Below, piece by piece: positions 8,418 to 17,876 of a stretch of 64,000 bases of DNA. Source of the DNA: Streptomyces sp. NBC_00285 (GTDB taxonomy: Bacteria > Actinomycetota > Actinomycetes > Streptomycetales > Streptomycetaceae); assembly GCF_036174265.1 (NCBI RefSeq), contig NZ_CP108055.1, positions 7,006,001 through 7,070,000 on the forward strand. Reading direction: 5' to 3'. Made by a program: the position numbers and the translations under genes. A model generated the notes under the pieces. That model did not search any database and was not told the origin of the DNA. It saw only the letters and a program-made list of their open reading frames with translations. The number at the start of each line of letters is the position of its first letter. Within the stretch, counting starts at the first letter, position 1.

Positions 8418-9395
8418 ATGTTTCAGTTCATCATCCGGCGCACAGTCGGTGCCCTGGTCACCCTCTTCCTCATCGGCGCCGCCACGTTCTTCCTGTTCGT
8501 CGCCGCGCCCTCCGACTACGCCTCCCTGGCCTGTGGCAAGGACTGCTCGCCCGCGAGACTGGAGGACATCCGCCAGGCACTCGGCCTCAACCTGCCCATC
8601 CATCAGCAGTTCTGGGACTTCATGTCCGGAATCGTGATGGGCCGCGACTACCCGACCGGGCACTGCAGCGCGCCCTGCCTCGGTCAGTCGTTCTACTCGG
8701 GCGACATGGTCTGGTCGACGATCATGGACCGCTTCCCGACGACCCTCACGCTCACCGCGGGCGGTGCGATCGTCTTCGTCATCGTGGGTGTCGGCGCCGG
8801 CATGATCTCCGCGTACAAGCGCGGCACGCTGATCGACAGGGTCGCCACCGGCGTGTCCATGGTGCTCAGTTCGTTCCAGATCTACGTGCTCGGACCGATC
8901 GTCCTGCTGATCTTCGTCTACAGCACCGGCTGGATGGACAACCCGCAGTACCACCCGATCACCCAGGACCCCTGGAAGTGGTTCACCGGCTTGCTGCTGC
9001 CCACGCTGGTGATGGCGACCATCTTCACCGCGCAGTACACGCGTATGGCGCGCTCCTCGATGATCGAACAGCTCGCGGAGGAGCACGTCCGCACCGCCCG
9101 CGCCAAGGGCATGTCGAACAAGTACGTGTTCTTCCGCTACGCCTGGCGCGGTTCGATGATCCCGATCGTCACGGTCCTCGGCATCGACATCAGCTCGATG
9201 CTCGGCGGCGCCGTGGTCACCGAGCTGACCTTCTCGCTCCAGGGGATCGGCCGTCTCGCCGTGGACGGCGCGGTCCACAAGGACCTGCCGCTCACCATGG
9301 GTGTCATGCTGTTCGGTGCCTTCTTCATCCTGATCGTCAACATGCTCACCGACATCGCGTACGCCTACATCGACCCGCGCGTCCGGCTCTCCTAG
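8418..9395 (+). CDS. bldKC: Oligopeptide ABC transporter permease BldKC (DppB/OppB type)
   Basis: A 325-residue permease with the classical DppB N-terminus MFQFIIRRTVGALVTLFLIGAATFF and membrane segments throughout. The EAA loop reads EEHVRTARAKGMSNKYVFFRYAWRGSMIPIV and the end is AYAYIDPRVRLS. It pairs with BldKA to form the membrane channel. I chose the ATG at 8418; a GTG at 8376 in the same frame would add 14 polar residues and lies against the intercistronic stem-loop. The insert around residues 70-100 (CSAPCLGQS) is a periplasmic loop with cysteines that may pair. Confidence 0.87.
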   Translation: MFQFIIRRTVGALVTLFLIGAATFFLFVAAPSDYASLACGKDCSPARLEDIRQALGLNLPIHQQFWDFMSGIVMGRDYPTGHCSAPCLGQSFYSGDMVWSTIMDRFPTTLTLTAGGAIVFVIVGVGAGMISAYKRGTLIDRVATGVSMVLSSFQIYVLGPIVLLIFVYSTGWMDNPQYHPITQDPWKWFTGLLLPTLVMATIFTAQYTRMARSSMIEQLAEEHVRTARAKGMSNKYVFFRYAWRGSMIPIVTVLGIDISSMLGGAVVTELTFSLQGIGRLAVDGAVHKDLPLTMGVMLFGAFFILIVNMLTDIAYAYIDPRVRLS

Positions 9396-9410
9396 GAAGA
9401 ACGAACCACC

Positions 9411-10472
9411 GTGACCACACTGACCAAGACCGAGGACGCGCCGGCCCCGACCGGTCCGGAGAGCTTCCTCTCGGTGCGTGATCTGAAGGTGCAGTTCTCC
9501 ACCGAGGACGGCATCGTCAAGGCGGTCGACGGCCTCTCCTTCGACGTCGAGCGCGGCAAGACTCTGGGCATCGTCGGCGAGTCCGGCTCCGGGAAGTCCG
9601 TCACCAACCTGACGATCCTGGGCCTGCACAACCCCCGCACCAGCTCCGTCGACGGCGAGATCGTCCTCGACGGCAAGGAGCTGGTCACGGCCACGGAGCG
9701 GGAGCTGGAGCAGCTCCGCGGCAACAAGATGGCGATGATCTTCCAGGACCCGCTGACCGCGCTGTCGCCGTTCTACACGGTGGGCCGTCAGCTGGCCGAG
9801 CCGTTCATGAAGCACCGGGGCGCCTCCAAGAAGGAGGCCAAGGACCGTGCCGTCCAGTTGCTGGAGAAGGTCGGCATCCCCCAGCCCAAGCAGCGCTACG
9901 ACGACTACCCGCACCAGTTCTCCGGCGGTATGCGCCAGCGCGCGATGATCGCCATGGCGCTGATGTGCGACCCCGACCTGCTGATCGCCGACGAGCCCAC
10001 CACCGCGCTGGATGTCACCGTGCAGGCCCAGATCCTGGACCTGCTCAAGGACCTCCAGCAGGAGTTCGGCTCCGCGATCATCTTCATCACGCACGACCTC
10101 GGCGTCATCTCGAACATGGCCGACGACCTGCTGGTGATGTACGCGGGCCGGGCCGTGGAGCGCGGCTCCGTCCGGGAGGTCCTGGGCGCGCCCAAGCACC
10201 CCTACACCTGGGGCCTGCTGAGCTCCATGCCCCGCCTGGACGGTGACATCAACGAGGCGCTGGAGCCGATCCCCGGCTCGCCGCCCTCGCTGCTCAACCC
10301 GCCCTCCGGCTGCCCGTTCCACCCGCGGTGCGCCTTCAAGGACGAGGTGCCGGGCACGCTGTGCACCGACTCCCGTCCGACGCTGGGCGAGGGGCGCGCC
10401 TCCGCGTGCCATCTGACGGCCGAGCAGAAGCAGTCCATCTTCATCGACAAGATCCAGCCCCGGCTGCGCTAG
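9411..10472 (+). CDS. bldKD: Oligopeptide ABC transporter ATP-binding protein BldKD
   Basis: A 353-residue cytoplasmic ATPase of the DppD/OppD type. Walker A is GESGSGKS, the Q-loop is in [11 protein letters not shown], the signature is FSGGMRQR, Walker B is [12 protein letters not shown] and the H-loop is ITHDLGV. The C-terminal oligopeptide-transporter extension holds four cysteines (CPFHPRC, LCTD, ACH), which in this family can bind an iron-sulfur cluster. The GTG start at 9411 lies 15 bases after the bldKC stop, with AGGAAG overlapping that stop. It works as a heterodimer with BldKE. Confidence 0.9.
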   Translation: MTTLTKTEDAPAPTGPESFLSVRDLKVQFSTEDGIVKAVDGLSFDVERGKTLGIVGESGSGKSVTNLTILGLHNPRTSSVDGEIVLDGKELVTATERELEQLRGNKMAMIFQDPLTALSPFYTVGRQLAEPFMKHRGASKKEAKDRAVQLLEKVGIPQPKQRYDDYPHQFSGGMRQRAMIAMALMCDPDLLIADEPTTALDVTVQAQILDLLKDLQQEFGSAIIFITHDLGVISNMADDLLVMYAGRAVERGSVREVLGAPKHPYTWGLLSSMPRLDGDINEALEPIPGSPPSLLNPPSGCPFHPRCAFKDEVPGTLCTDSRPTLGEGRASACHLTAEQKQSIFIDKIQPRLR

Positions 10473-10486
10473 GGAGATCCCGAGAC

Positions 10487-11620
10487 ATGAGCGACAACCT
10501 CACCCTCCCCACCCAGCAGGGTTCCACCGGTACCTCGACCGAAGAACTCCTCAAGGTCGAGGGCCTGACGAAGCACTTCCCGATCTACGGCGGCTTCCCG
10601 ATCAAACGGAAAGTCGGCGCCGTCCAGGCGGTCGACGGGGTCGACCTGACGGTCGGCGTCGGCGAGAGCGTCGGCCTGGTCGGCGAGTCCGGCTGCGGCA
10701 AGTCGACGACCGGCCGGCTGATCACGCGGCTCCTGGAGCCGACGGCCGGCAAGATCACCTACTCCGGTCAGGACATCACGCACGCCTCGCGCCGTCAGCT
10801 GGCGCCGGTGCGGTCCGAGATCCAGATGATCTTCCAGGACCCGTACTCCTCGCTGAACCCGCGGCAGACCGTCGGCACGATCATCAAGTCGCCGATGGAG
10901 GTCAACGGGATCGAGCCGGAGGGCGGCCGGGAGACGCGGGTCCGCGAACTCCTGGAGCTGGTCGGCCTCAACCCCGAGCACTACAACCGCTTCCCGCACG
11001 AGTTCTCCGGCGGCCAGCGTCAGCGCATCGGCGTGGCCCGGGCGCTGGCCCTGCAGCCCAAGCTGATCGTGGCGGACGAGCCGGTCTCCGCACTGGACGT
11101 GTCGATCCAGGCGCAGGTCGTGAACCTGCTCAAGAAGGTCCAGGACGAGCTGGGCATCGCGTTCCTGTTCATCGCGCACGACCTTGCGGTGGTACGGCAC
11201 TTCTCGCAGCGGGTCGCGGTCATGTACCTCGGCAAGATCGTCGAGGTGGGCGACCGGGAGTCGATCTACAACCGGCCCCGGCACCCGTACACGCACGCCC
11301 TGCTCTCCGCGGTGCCCGAGGTCGACATCGACGGCACGGGCGCCAGCCGCGAGCGGATCCGCCTCTCCGGAGACGTCCCCTCGCCGATCCTCCCGCCGTC
11401 CGGCTGCCGCTTCCGCACCCGCTGCTGGAAGGCGCAGGACAAGTGCGCCACGGACGAGCCCCCGCTGGTCCAGATCTCCGGCAACCTGACCGGCCACCTC
11501 ACGGCCTGCCACTTCCCGGAGGACCCGACCATCGAGGCCCGTGACGAGGACGTGATCATGGACCCGGCTCTGAGGGCCCTGGAGGACGCGACGGAGTCCG
11601 ACACCCCGGCCGAGGACTGA
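10487..11620 (+). CDS. bldKE: Oligopeptide ABC transporter ATP-binding protein BldKE
   Basis: A 377-residue DppF/OppF-type ATPase. Walker A is GESGCGKS, the Q-loop [12 protein letters not shown], the signature FSGGQRQR, Walker [13 protein letters not shown] and the H-loop IAHDLAV. The C-terminal domain has the family cysteines ([18 protein letters not shown]). ATG at 10487 follows AGGGAGAT and is 14 bases after bldKD. The frame is open upstream but overlaps bldKD. It is the last gene of the operon and is followed by a strong terminator. Confidence 0.9.
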   Translation: MSDNLTLPTQQGSTGTSTEELLKVEGLTKHFPIYGGFPIKRKVGAVQAVDGVDLTVGVGESVGLVGESGCGKSTTGRLITRLLEPTAGKITYSGQDITHASRRQLAPVRSEIQMIFQDPYSSLNPRQTVGTIIKSPMEVNGIEPEGGRETRVRELLELVGLNPEHYNRFPHEFSGGQRQRIGVARALALQPKLIVADEPVSALDVSIQAQVVNLLKKVQDELGIAFLFIAHDLAVVRHFSQRVAVMYLGKIVEVGDRESIYNRPRHPYTHALLSAVPEVDIDGTGASRERIRLSGDVPSPILPPSGCRFRTRCWKAQDKCATDEPPLVQISGNLTGHLTACHFPEDPTIEARDEDVIMDPALRALEDATESDTPAED

Positions 11621-11640
11621 CAACCCGGCACGACCCCTGA

Positions 11641-11672
11641 CCGGGGGCGGAGGCGAATGCCTCCGCCCCCGG
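11641..11672 (+). terminator. Terminator of the bldK operon
   Basis: Perfect 14-bp stem CCGGGGGCGGAGGC (11641-11654) with GCCTCCGCCCCCGG (11659-11672) and a four-base GAAT loop, 20 bases after the bldKE stop. It separates bldK from the second peptide transporter. The following 11673-11890 shows no gene. Confidence 0.9.
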
Positions 11673-11890
11673 CGGCCGTTCCGCCCTGCTGCCTTGCTCC
11701 ACCTACGCCCGGCCCGCCTGCGCGTGGCGCATCGGTACGTCGCACCCCGGCCCGCGGCGCGTGACCCACCATCACCCTCGCCCGCCCGCACATGCACCGA
11801 CGCCTGCCTCCAAAGGCCTAGCCAGACGTGCAGAATGCCCCTCTTTTCTTGATATTGGCCGGTAACGGATCAGTCTTGAGGAGGCACTCC

Positions 11891-13531
11891 ATGCGTGGAG
11901 CCACGCAGGCCGGATGGGCCGCATGCGCGGCGGTGGTAGCCCTCGCGGCGACGGCCTGCGGTGGTGCGGACAGCGGGGGCAGCAGCGGCGGCGGTGACGG
12001 CAGCGCGACGCTGAGCTCCTCCTGGGGCGACCCGCAGAACCCGCTGGAGCCGGCCAACACCAACGAGGTGCAGGGCGGCAAGGTCCTCAACATGATCTTC
12101 CGCAGCCTCAAGAAGTACAACCCGCAGACCGGCAAGGCCGAGGACATGCTCGCGGAGAAGATCGAGACGGCCGACTCGCAGAACTTCACGATCACACTCA
12201 AGGACGGCTGGACCTTCAGCAACGGTGAGAAGGTCACCGCGAAGTCGTTCGTGGACGCCTGGAACTACGGGGCCTCCCTCAAGAACAACCAGAAGAACGC
12301 CTACTTCTTCGGCTACATCGACGGGTACGACAAGACGCACCCGGAGGACGGCGGCAAGCAGACCGCCGACACCCTCTCCGGACTGAAGGTCACCGGCACC
12401 GACACCTTCACCGTCAAGCTCAACCAGAAGTTCTCCACGTTCCCCGACACCCTCGGCTACCCGGCCTACGCCCCGCTCCCGCAGGCGTTCTTCACGGACC
12501 ACGCGGCCTGGCTGAAGAAGCCCGTCGGCAACGGGCCGTACACCATCGAGTCGTACGCCAAGGGCTCGCAGATGGCCCTGAAGAAGTGGGACGCCTACCC
12601 CGGTGCGGACAAGGCCCGGAACGGCGGTGTGACGCTCAAGGTCTACACCGACAACAACACCGCCTACACCGACCTGATGGCGGGCAACCTCGACCTGCTG
12701 GACGACGTCCCGGCCGCGCAGCTCAAGAACGTCGGGAGCGACCTCGGCGGCCGGTACCTCAACACCCCCGCGGGCATCATCCAGACCCTCGCCTTCCCGT
12801 TCTACGACAAGAAGTGGAACACCGCCGGGATGGAGAAGGTCCGCACGGGCCTGTCCCGGGCGATCAACCGTGACCAGATCACCGAGACGATCTTCCAGAA
12901 GACCCGCACCCCGGCCACCGACTGGACCTCCCCGGTCCTCGGCGAGGAGGGCGGCTTCAAGGACGGTCTGTGCGGGGACGCCTGCGACTACGACCCCGCC
13001 GCGGCCAAGAAGCTCGTCAAGGAGGGCGGCGGCATCCCCGGCGGCCAGGTCAAGATCACGTACAACGCGGACACCGGCTCCCACAAGCAGTGGATCGACG
13101 CGGTCTGCAACTCCATCAACAACGCGCTCGACAACGACAAGGCGTGCGTCGGCAACCCGGTCGGCACCTTCGCCGACTTCCGCAGCCAGATCACCGCGAA
13201 GAAGATGAGCGGCCCCTTCCGGGCGGGCTGGCAGATGGACTACCCGCTCATCCAGAACTTCCTCCAGCCGCTCTACTACACCAACGCCTCCTCCAACGAC
13301 GGCAAGTGGTCCAACAAGGACTTCGACCGGCTCGTGAACGAGGCCAACGCCGAGACCGACACCGGCAAGGCCGTCGAGAAGTTCCAGGAGGCCGAGAAGG
13401 TCGTACGGGACAACATGGCCGCCATCCCGCTCTGGTACCAGAACGGCAGCGCAGGCTACTCGGAGCGGCTCTCGAACGTGAAGCTCGACCCGTTCAGCGT
13501 GCCCGTCTACAACGAGATCAAGGTCGGCTAG
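11891..13531 (+). CDS. Second oligopeptide-binding lipoprotein (OppA/family 5)
   Basis: A 546-residue ABC-transporter receptor. The signal peptide ends in ATAC with Cys23, followed by a Gly/Ser linker. The mature sequence is OppA-like: SSWGDPQNPLEPANTNEVQGGKVLNMIF near the start and a C-terminal NMAAIPLWYQNG. The ATG at 11891 is preceded by GAGGAGG; an upstream in-frame start at 11828 lacks a ribosome site. It is followed by permease and ATPase genes on the same strand, but two antisense genes lie in between. A GGGGG-TTT-CCCCC hairpin (13535-13547) after the stop may end part of the transcripts. Confidence 0.9.
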   Translation: MRGATQAGWAACAAVVALAATACGGADSGGSSGGGDGSATLSSSWGDPQNPLEPANTNEVQGGKVLNMIFRSLKKYNPQTGKAEDMLAEKIETADSQNFTITLKDGWTFSNGEKVTAKSFVDAWNYGASLKNNQKNAYFFGYIDGYDKTHPEDGGKQTADTLSGLKVTGTDTFTVKLNQKFSTFPDTLGYPAYAPLPQAFFTDHAAWLKKPVGNGPYTIESYAKGSQMALKKWDAYPGADKARNGGVTLKVYTDNNTAYTDLMAGNLDLLDDVPAAQLKNVGSDLGGRYLNTPAGIIQTLAFPFYDKKWNTAGMEKVRTGLSRAINRDQITETIFQKTRTPATDWTSPVLGEEGGFKDGLCGDACDYDPAAAKKLVKEGGGIPGGQVKITYNADTGSHKQWIDAVCNSINNALDNDKACVGNPVGTFADFRSQITAKKMSGPFRAGWQMDYPLIQNFLQPLYYTNASSNDGKWSNKDFDRLVNEANAETDTGKAVEKFQEAEKVVRDNMAAIPLWYQNGSAGYSERLSNVKLDPFSVPVYNEIKVG

Positions 13532-13547
13532 CCCGGGGGTTTCCCCC

Positions 13548-14171
13548 TCAGGAGGTGCGTACCGCGGGACTGTCCCCGGGGCAGCGCAACTTCAGGGCGA
13601 GCTCCGCCGGTTCGCTGTCGGGGTTGTCCCGTGCCGGTGCCAGGCAGTCGATCAGTCCCACGGTCAGGGAGCGAGGATCCCAGGTGGCGACATGTCCCGT
13701 CCCCCGGTCCGCGCCGGCGCCGTCCGCAGTGCAGCGGTACCGGTAGGTCGCAGTGACCGCCTCCAGCCCCTGGAAGTAGACGGCCTCGGCGCCCTTGGCC
13801 CGGAACGTCACCTCCGCCTTTCTCGCCAGCCGGGCAGTCGAGGTGCCGGGCGCGGCGAGCGGCGTGCGGGTCCTCTCACGCAGGGCGGTCAGCACCTCGG
13901 AACGGGAGGGCGCGTTCCGGCTGCCCGTGACGGTCACCTCCGAGGTCATGGGTTTGTACGGTTTCGCCCGGATCTCCAGGGTGTCGCCGCGTCTCACTCT
14001 CGCCAGGTCGTCGAGCGTGATCAGGCGCCACGACCGGGAGATGTCCCATTCGAAGGCCGCGGTGCAGGGCGAGGACCGCCCGGGGTCGCCGATGCCCGAG
14101 AGCGGCGACCGGGACGAGCAGGCCGCGGCGGTCACGACGACACAGACCGTCGTGACCGCCGCGACGCGCAC
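13548..14171 (-). CDS. Putative lipoprotein of unknown function, antisense within the second opp cluster
   Basis: About 207 residues from a GTG at 14171. The N-terminus MRVAAVTTVCVVVTAAACSSRSP is a short lipoprotein signal with Cys about 19. Three further cysteines in the mature part may form disulphides. Alternating polar/hydrophobic segments (DTLEIRAKPYKPMTSEVTVTGSR, KAEVTFRAKGAEAVYF) suggest a beta-rich extracellular domain. I recognise no family. A CTG at 14186 overlapping the preceding stop is an alternative start, which would give translational coupling to 14183-14551. Codon bias fits the chromosome. The gene converges on the receptor gene with only 16 bases between stops. Confidence 0.6.
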   Translation of the reverse strand: MRVAAVTTVCVVVTAAACSSRSPLSGIGDPGRSSPCTAAFEWDISRSWRLITLDDLARVRRGDTLEIRAKPYKPMTSEVTVTGSRNAPSRSEVLTALRERTRTPLAAPGTSTARLARKAEVTFRAKGAEAVYFQGLEAVTATYRYRCTADGAGADRGTGHVATWDPRSLTVGLIDCLAPARDNPDSEPAELALKLRCPGDSPAVRTS

Positions 14172-14182
14172 CCGGTGGGCCG

Positions 14183-14551
14183 TCAGGTGACGCCGCCCTT
14201 GTCCATGCAGCCACCCTTGGAAGGCTGCCAGTGGGTCACTTCGAGCTGCACCTTCTGGCCCTCGGGGCGGTCGAAGTCGTAGGTCTTGTCCTTCTCGCGC
14301 CCCTCCATGTTCCAGTGCCAGGTCAGGACGATCTTGGTGCCCGAGTAGAAGTTCGCGTAGAAGTCGACGTTGTCCTTGCTGTCGTTCCACTGCAGCACCT
14401 TTTCGCTGCTCGCCGTGAAGGTCATTCCGGCGCGGTCCCCGTTGTCCGGGTTCATGTGGGTGACGTACGAGTCACGTCCCCCCTTGTCGTTCGGACTGGC
14501 GGAACTGGCGTGATGACACGTCCACTGGTCGCCGTCCACGGCCTGGGCCAA
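14183..14551 (-). CDS. Small hypothetical protein, possibly truncated at its N-terminus
   Basis: Up to 122 residues. The only starts after the preceding in-frame TAA are TTG at 14551 and a GTG four codons later, neither with a convincing ribosome site. The product has no signal peptide although its neighbour is a lipoprotein. It contains aromatic-rich beta-like stretches (DNVDFYANFYSGTKIVLTWHWN) and two widely spaced cysteines. Its stop overlaps a possible CTG start of the next gene. The upstream DNA (14552-14793) is unusually AT-rich for this genome, so the 5' end may be lost or changed. No family recognised. It could be a remnant. Confidence 0.45.
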   Translation of the reverse strand: MAQAVDGDQWTCHHASSASPNDKGGRDSYVTHMNPDNGDRAGMTFTASSEKVLQWNDSKDNVDFYANFYSGTKIVLTWHWNMEGREKDKTYDFDRPEGQKVQLEVTHWQPSKGGCMDKGGVT

Positions 14552-14793
14552 TTAATTCCCTGTGCGTCAATCATGAATATGTGAATGGTGGTCAATTCCG
14601 CTGACGGGTAAGGGAATTCGGTACTGAAGCGCCCGTCCGGACGAACGGCATGTGCGGACCCGACCCGAAAGGCGGCTTCCGGGATGCGGCCCTCGTCGCC
14701 ATGGGGTGTATTTGTCCCGAGGTGTCTCCAGTCGGCCCTGAGGAGGGAATCGGTGCTCACATCACCGTGCCGTGCCGATCTGCGGAGGGCCGC

Positions 14794-15717
14794 ATGGGCA
14801 GCTATGTGATCCGTCGACTGCTCCAGATGATTCCGGTGTTCTTCGGAAGCACCTTCCTCATCTTCTTCATGGTCTATTCGCTCGGCGACCCCGTGGCAGC
14901 CCTCTTCGGGGACCGGGCACCGGACCCCGCCACCGCGGCACGCATCCGTGCGGAGCTCCACCTCGACCAACCGCTGTGGAAGCAATACCTGCACTACATG
15001 GGCCAGTTGTTCCAGGGTGATTTCGGTACGGCCTTCAACGGGCAGAAGGTCACGGAGCTGATGTCCGACGCCTACCCCGTCACCCTGCGGCTCACCCTCG
15101 TCGCCATCGTGATCGAACTGGTCGTGGGCGTCACCCTGGGCGTGCTCAGCGGGCTTCGCAGGGGCCGGCTCGTGGACAGCGCGACCCTCTTCACCACTCT
15201 GCTGGTCATCTCCGTCCCCACGTTCGTCACCGGTTATGTTCTGCAGTTCCTGCTCGGGGTGAAATGGGGAATCGTCCGCCCGACGGTTTCCAGCGACGCA
15301 CCGCTCGACGAACTCATCGTGCCAGGTGTCGTGTTGGCCATGGTCTCGCTCGCCTATGTGACCCGGTTGACCAGAACCTCCATCGCGGAGAACTCCCGTG
15401 CGGACTACGTACGGACCGCCGTGGCCAAAGGGCTTCCCCGACACCGTGTCATCACCCGTCATCTGTTGCGGAATTCACTGATCCCGGTCGTCACCTTCAT
15501 CGGCACGGACGTCGGTGCGCTGATGGGCGGTGCCGTCGTCACCGAGACCATTTTCAACATTCATGGAGTCGGATTTCAGATCTATCAAGGGATCCTGCGC
15601 AACAACGCCCCCACCGTCGTCGGCTTCGTGACGGTCCTGGTAATCGTCTTCCTGTTGGCGAACCTGGTGGTCGACCTGTTGTACGCGGTTCTCGACCCGA
15701 GGATTCGCTATGTCTGA
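14794..15717 (+). CDS. Peptide ABC transporter permease (DppB/OppB type)
   Basis: A 307-residue membrane permease beginning MGSYVIRRLLQMIPVFFGSTFLIFF, with the EAA loop ADYVRTAVAKGLPRHRVITRHLLRNSLIPVV and the end YAVLDPRIRYV, all typical of DppB. The ATG at 14794 follows GGAGGG; the frame is open from 14650 but that part is not membrane-like. The stop overlaps the next permease start by 8 bases, so the two are coupled. Because antisense genes separate it from the receptor gene, it may have its own promoter in the AT-rich 14552-14640 region. Confidence 0.9.
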   Translation: MGSYVIRRLLQMIPVFFGSTFLIFFMVYSLGDPVAALFGDRAPDPATAARIRAELHLDQPLWKQYLHYMGQLFQGDFGTAFNGQKVTELMSDAYPVTLRLTLVAIVIELVVGVTLGVLSGLRRGRLVDSATLFTTLLVISVPTFVTGYVLQFLLGVKWGIVRPTVSSDAPLDELIVPGVVLAMVSLAYVTRLTRTSIAENSRADYVRTAVAKGLPRHRVITRHLLRNSLIPVVTFIGTDVGALMGGAVVTETIFNIHGVGFQIYQGILRNNAPTVVGFVTVLVIVFLLANLVVDLLYAVLDPRIRYV

Positions 15718-16702
15718 ACCCCAGGACCCCCGGGAGGCGATCGCGGCCACCGGCACCGGCGGCGCGATGGATCTCGCGCTCAGCGAGGCGACATCCCTCT
15801 CCGCACCGCCGGAAGCACCGCCGCGCGTCCCGCCGGACGGATCGGCGAGGGAGGCGAAGCCACGCAGTCTCTGGTCGGACGCGTGGCATCAGCTGCGGCG
15901 CAACCCGGTCTTCATCGTGTCCGCGCTGCTCATCGTCTTCCTGGTGCTCATCTCGATCTGGCCCTCGCTGATCGCCTCGGGCAACCCGCTCTCCTGCGAC
16001 CTCGCCAAGTCCCAGCAGGGTTCGGCTCCGGGCCACCTCTTCGGATTCGACACCCAGGGCTGTGACGTCTACACCCGCACCGTCCACGGGGCCCGAGCCT
16101 CGATGACGGTGGGTGTCTGCGCCACCCTGGGAGTCGCTCTTCTGGGCAGCGTGCTGGGCGGACTCGCCGGCTTCTACGGCGGCTGGTGGGACGCGCTGCT
16201 GTCCCGTGTCACCGACATCTTCTTCGGTATCCCGGTTCTGCTCGGCGGACTGGTCTTCCTCTCGGTCGTCACCGGCACCACCGTCTGGCCGGTGGTGGGC
16301 TTCATCGTCCTGCTGGGCTGGCCCCAGGTGGCGCGCATCGCGCGAGGGTCGGTCCTGACGGCCAAGGAGAACGACTACGTCCAGGCGGCCCGGGCCCTGG
16401 GAGCCGGCAGCGGCCGACTGCTGCTGCGGCACGTCGCCCCCAACGCCGTCGCGCCGGTAATCGTCGTCGCGACCATCGCTCTGGGCACCTACATCTCGCT
16501 GGAAGCGACGCTGTCGTTCCTCGGTGTGGGGCTGCGGCCGCCCACCGTCTCCTGGGGCATCGACATCGCCTCGGCCGCCCAGCAGATCCGCAGCGCCCCC
16601 CACATGCTCCTGTGGCCGGCCGGCGCGCTGAGCATCACCGTCCTCGCCTTCATCATGCTCGGCGACGCGGTCCGCGACGCCCTCGACCCGAAGCTGCGGT
16701 GA
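15710..16702 (+). CDS. Peptide ABC transporter permease (DppC/OppC type)
   Basis: A 330-residue permease. A Pro/Ala-rich polar N-terminal region of about 55 residues precedes the first membrane helix (NPVFIVSALLIVFLVLISIWPSL). The EAA loop is NDYVQAARALGAGSGRLLLRHVAPNAVAPVI and the C-terminus LGDAVRDALDPKLR is typical of DppC. GAGGA lies upstream of the ATG at 15710, inside the previous gene. It forms the channel with the DppB-type partner. Confidence 0.9.
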   Translation: MSEPQDPREAIAATGTGGAMDLALSEATSLSAPPEAPPRVPPDGSAREAKPRSLWSDAWHQLRRNPVFIVSALLIVFLVLISIWPSLIASGNPLSCDLAKSQQGSAPGHLFGFDTQGCDVYTRTVHGARASMTVGVCATLGVALLGSVLGGLAGFYGGWWDALLSRVTDIFFGIPVLLGGLVFLSVVTGTTVWPVVGFIVLLGWPQVARIARGSVLTAKENDYVQAARALGAGSGRLLLRHVAPNAVAPVIVVATIALGTYISLEATLSFLGVGLRPPTVSWGIDIASAAQQIRSAPHMLLWPAGALSITVLAFIMLGDAVRDALDPKLR

Positions 16703-16879
16703 GCGGACGTGGTGGTGAACGGGCAGGTCAGGTGTGGTGGAGCCGGACGGGCGGGCCGGGACCGTGCGGCCTGCCTTCGGCGAAGGGCCGGGCAGCACCG
16801 CGGCAGGCGCCGCCCGCCCCGCACGCTCTCCCACCCTGCGGCCCGGTCCGCGACACCCCGACCCGAAGCTGAGGTGAGC
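16685..16879 (+). repeat. Imperfect 20-base direct repeat around the permease 3' end
   Basis: GACCCGAAGCTGCGGTGAGC at 16685-16704 covers the last codons and stop of the permease gene. It recurs with a single base change at 16860-16879, just before the ATPase start at 16884. The 155 bases between show no gene. The second copy supplies the GAGGTGAG ribosome site of the ATPase gene. It looks like a small duplication or a past insertion/deletion footprint. Confidence 0.6.
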
Positions 16880-16883
16880 CGCC

Positions 16884-17876
16884 GTGCTGCTGGAAGTACG
16901 TGACCTGCACGTGGAGTTCCGGACCCGGGACGGGGTCGCCAAGGCCGTCAACGGGGTCGACTACGCCGTGGACGCGGGGGAGACCCTCGCGGTGCTCGGG
17001 GAGTCCGGGTCCGGGAAGTCGGTGACCGCGCAGGCCGTCATGGGGATCCTCGACATGCCTCCCGGGCGGATCACCGGCGGCGAGATCCTCTTCCAGGGCA
17101 AGGACCTGCTCACGCTGAAGGAGGAGGAGCGGCGGAAGGTCCGCGGCGCCGAGATGGCGATGATCTTCCAGGACGCGCTGTCCTCGCTCAATCCCGTGCT
17201 GAGCGTCGGCGACCAGCTCGGCGAGATGTTCGTCGTGCACCGGGGCATGTCGAAGAAGGACGCGCGGGCCAAGGCCGTCGAGCTCATGGACCACGTCCGC
17301 ATCCCGGCCGCCAAGGAGCGGGTGCGGGACTATCCGCACCAGTTCTCCGGCGGTATGCGCCAGCGCATCATGATCGCGATGGCGCTCGCGCTGGAACCCG
17401 CGCTGATCATCGCCGACGAGCCGACGACCGCGCTGGACGTCACCGTCCAGGCCCAGGTCATGGACCTGCTCGCGGAACTGCAGCGCGAGTACCGCATGGG
17501 GCTCGTCCTCATCACCCACGACCTCGGCGTGGTGGCGGACGTGGCCGACCGGATCGCCGTCATGTACGCCGGGCGGATCGTCGAACAGGCTCCCGTCCAC
17601 GACATCTACAAGACGCCCGCCCACCCCTACACGCGAGGACTTCTCGACTCCATCCCCCGTCTCGACCAGAAGGGGCAGGAGCTGTACGCGATCAAGGGGT
17701 TGCCGCCCAACTTGACGCACATCCCCGCGGGTTGCGCGTTCAACCCCCGGTGCCCGATGGCTCAGGACGTGTGCCGTACGGACGTACCACCTCTGTACGA
17801 GGTTGACGGTATTGACGGTGTTGACGGCCGCCGGACGAGTGCCTGCCACTTCTGGAGGGAGTGCCTCAATGGTTGA
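16884..17876 (+). CDS. Peptide ABC transporter ATP-binding protein (DppD type)
   Basis: A 330-residue ATPase. Walker [10 protein letters not shown]-loop [11 protein letters not shown], signature FSGGMRQR, Walker [14 protein letters not shown]-loop ITHDLGV and the C-terminal cysteine motif ([17 protein letters not shown]). The GTG at 16884 follows GAGGTGAG. Near the C-terminus the short sequence repeat VDGIDGVDG comes from three tandem TTGACGGT-like units. It overlaps the next ATPase gene by 8 bases. Confidence 0.9.
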   Translation: MLLEVRDLHVEFRTRDGVAKAVNGVDYAVDAGETLAVLGESGSGKSVTAQAVMGILDMPPGRITGGEILFQGKDLLTLKEEERRKVRGAEMAMIFQDALSSLNPVLSVGDQLGEMFVVHRGMSKKDARAKAVELMDHVRIPAAKERVRDYPHQFSGGMRQRIMIAMALALEPALIIADEPTTALDVTVQAQVMDLLAELQREYRMGLVLITHDLGVVADVADRIAVMYAGRIVEQAPVHDIYKTPAHPYTRGLLDSIPRLDQKGQELYAIKGLPPNLTHIPAGCAFNPRCPMAQDVCRTDVPPLYEVDGIDGVDGRRTSACHFWRECLNG

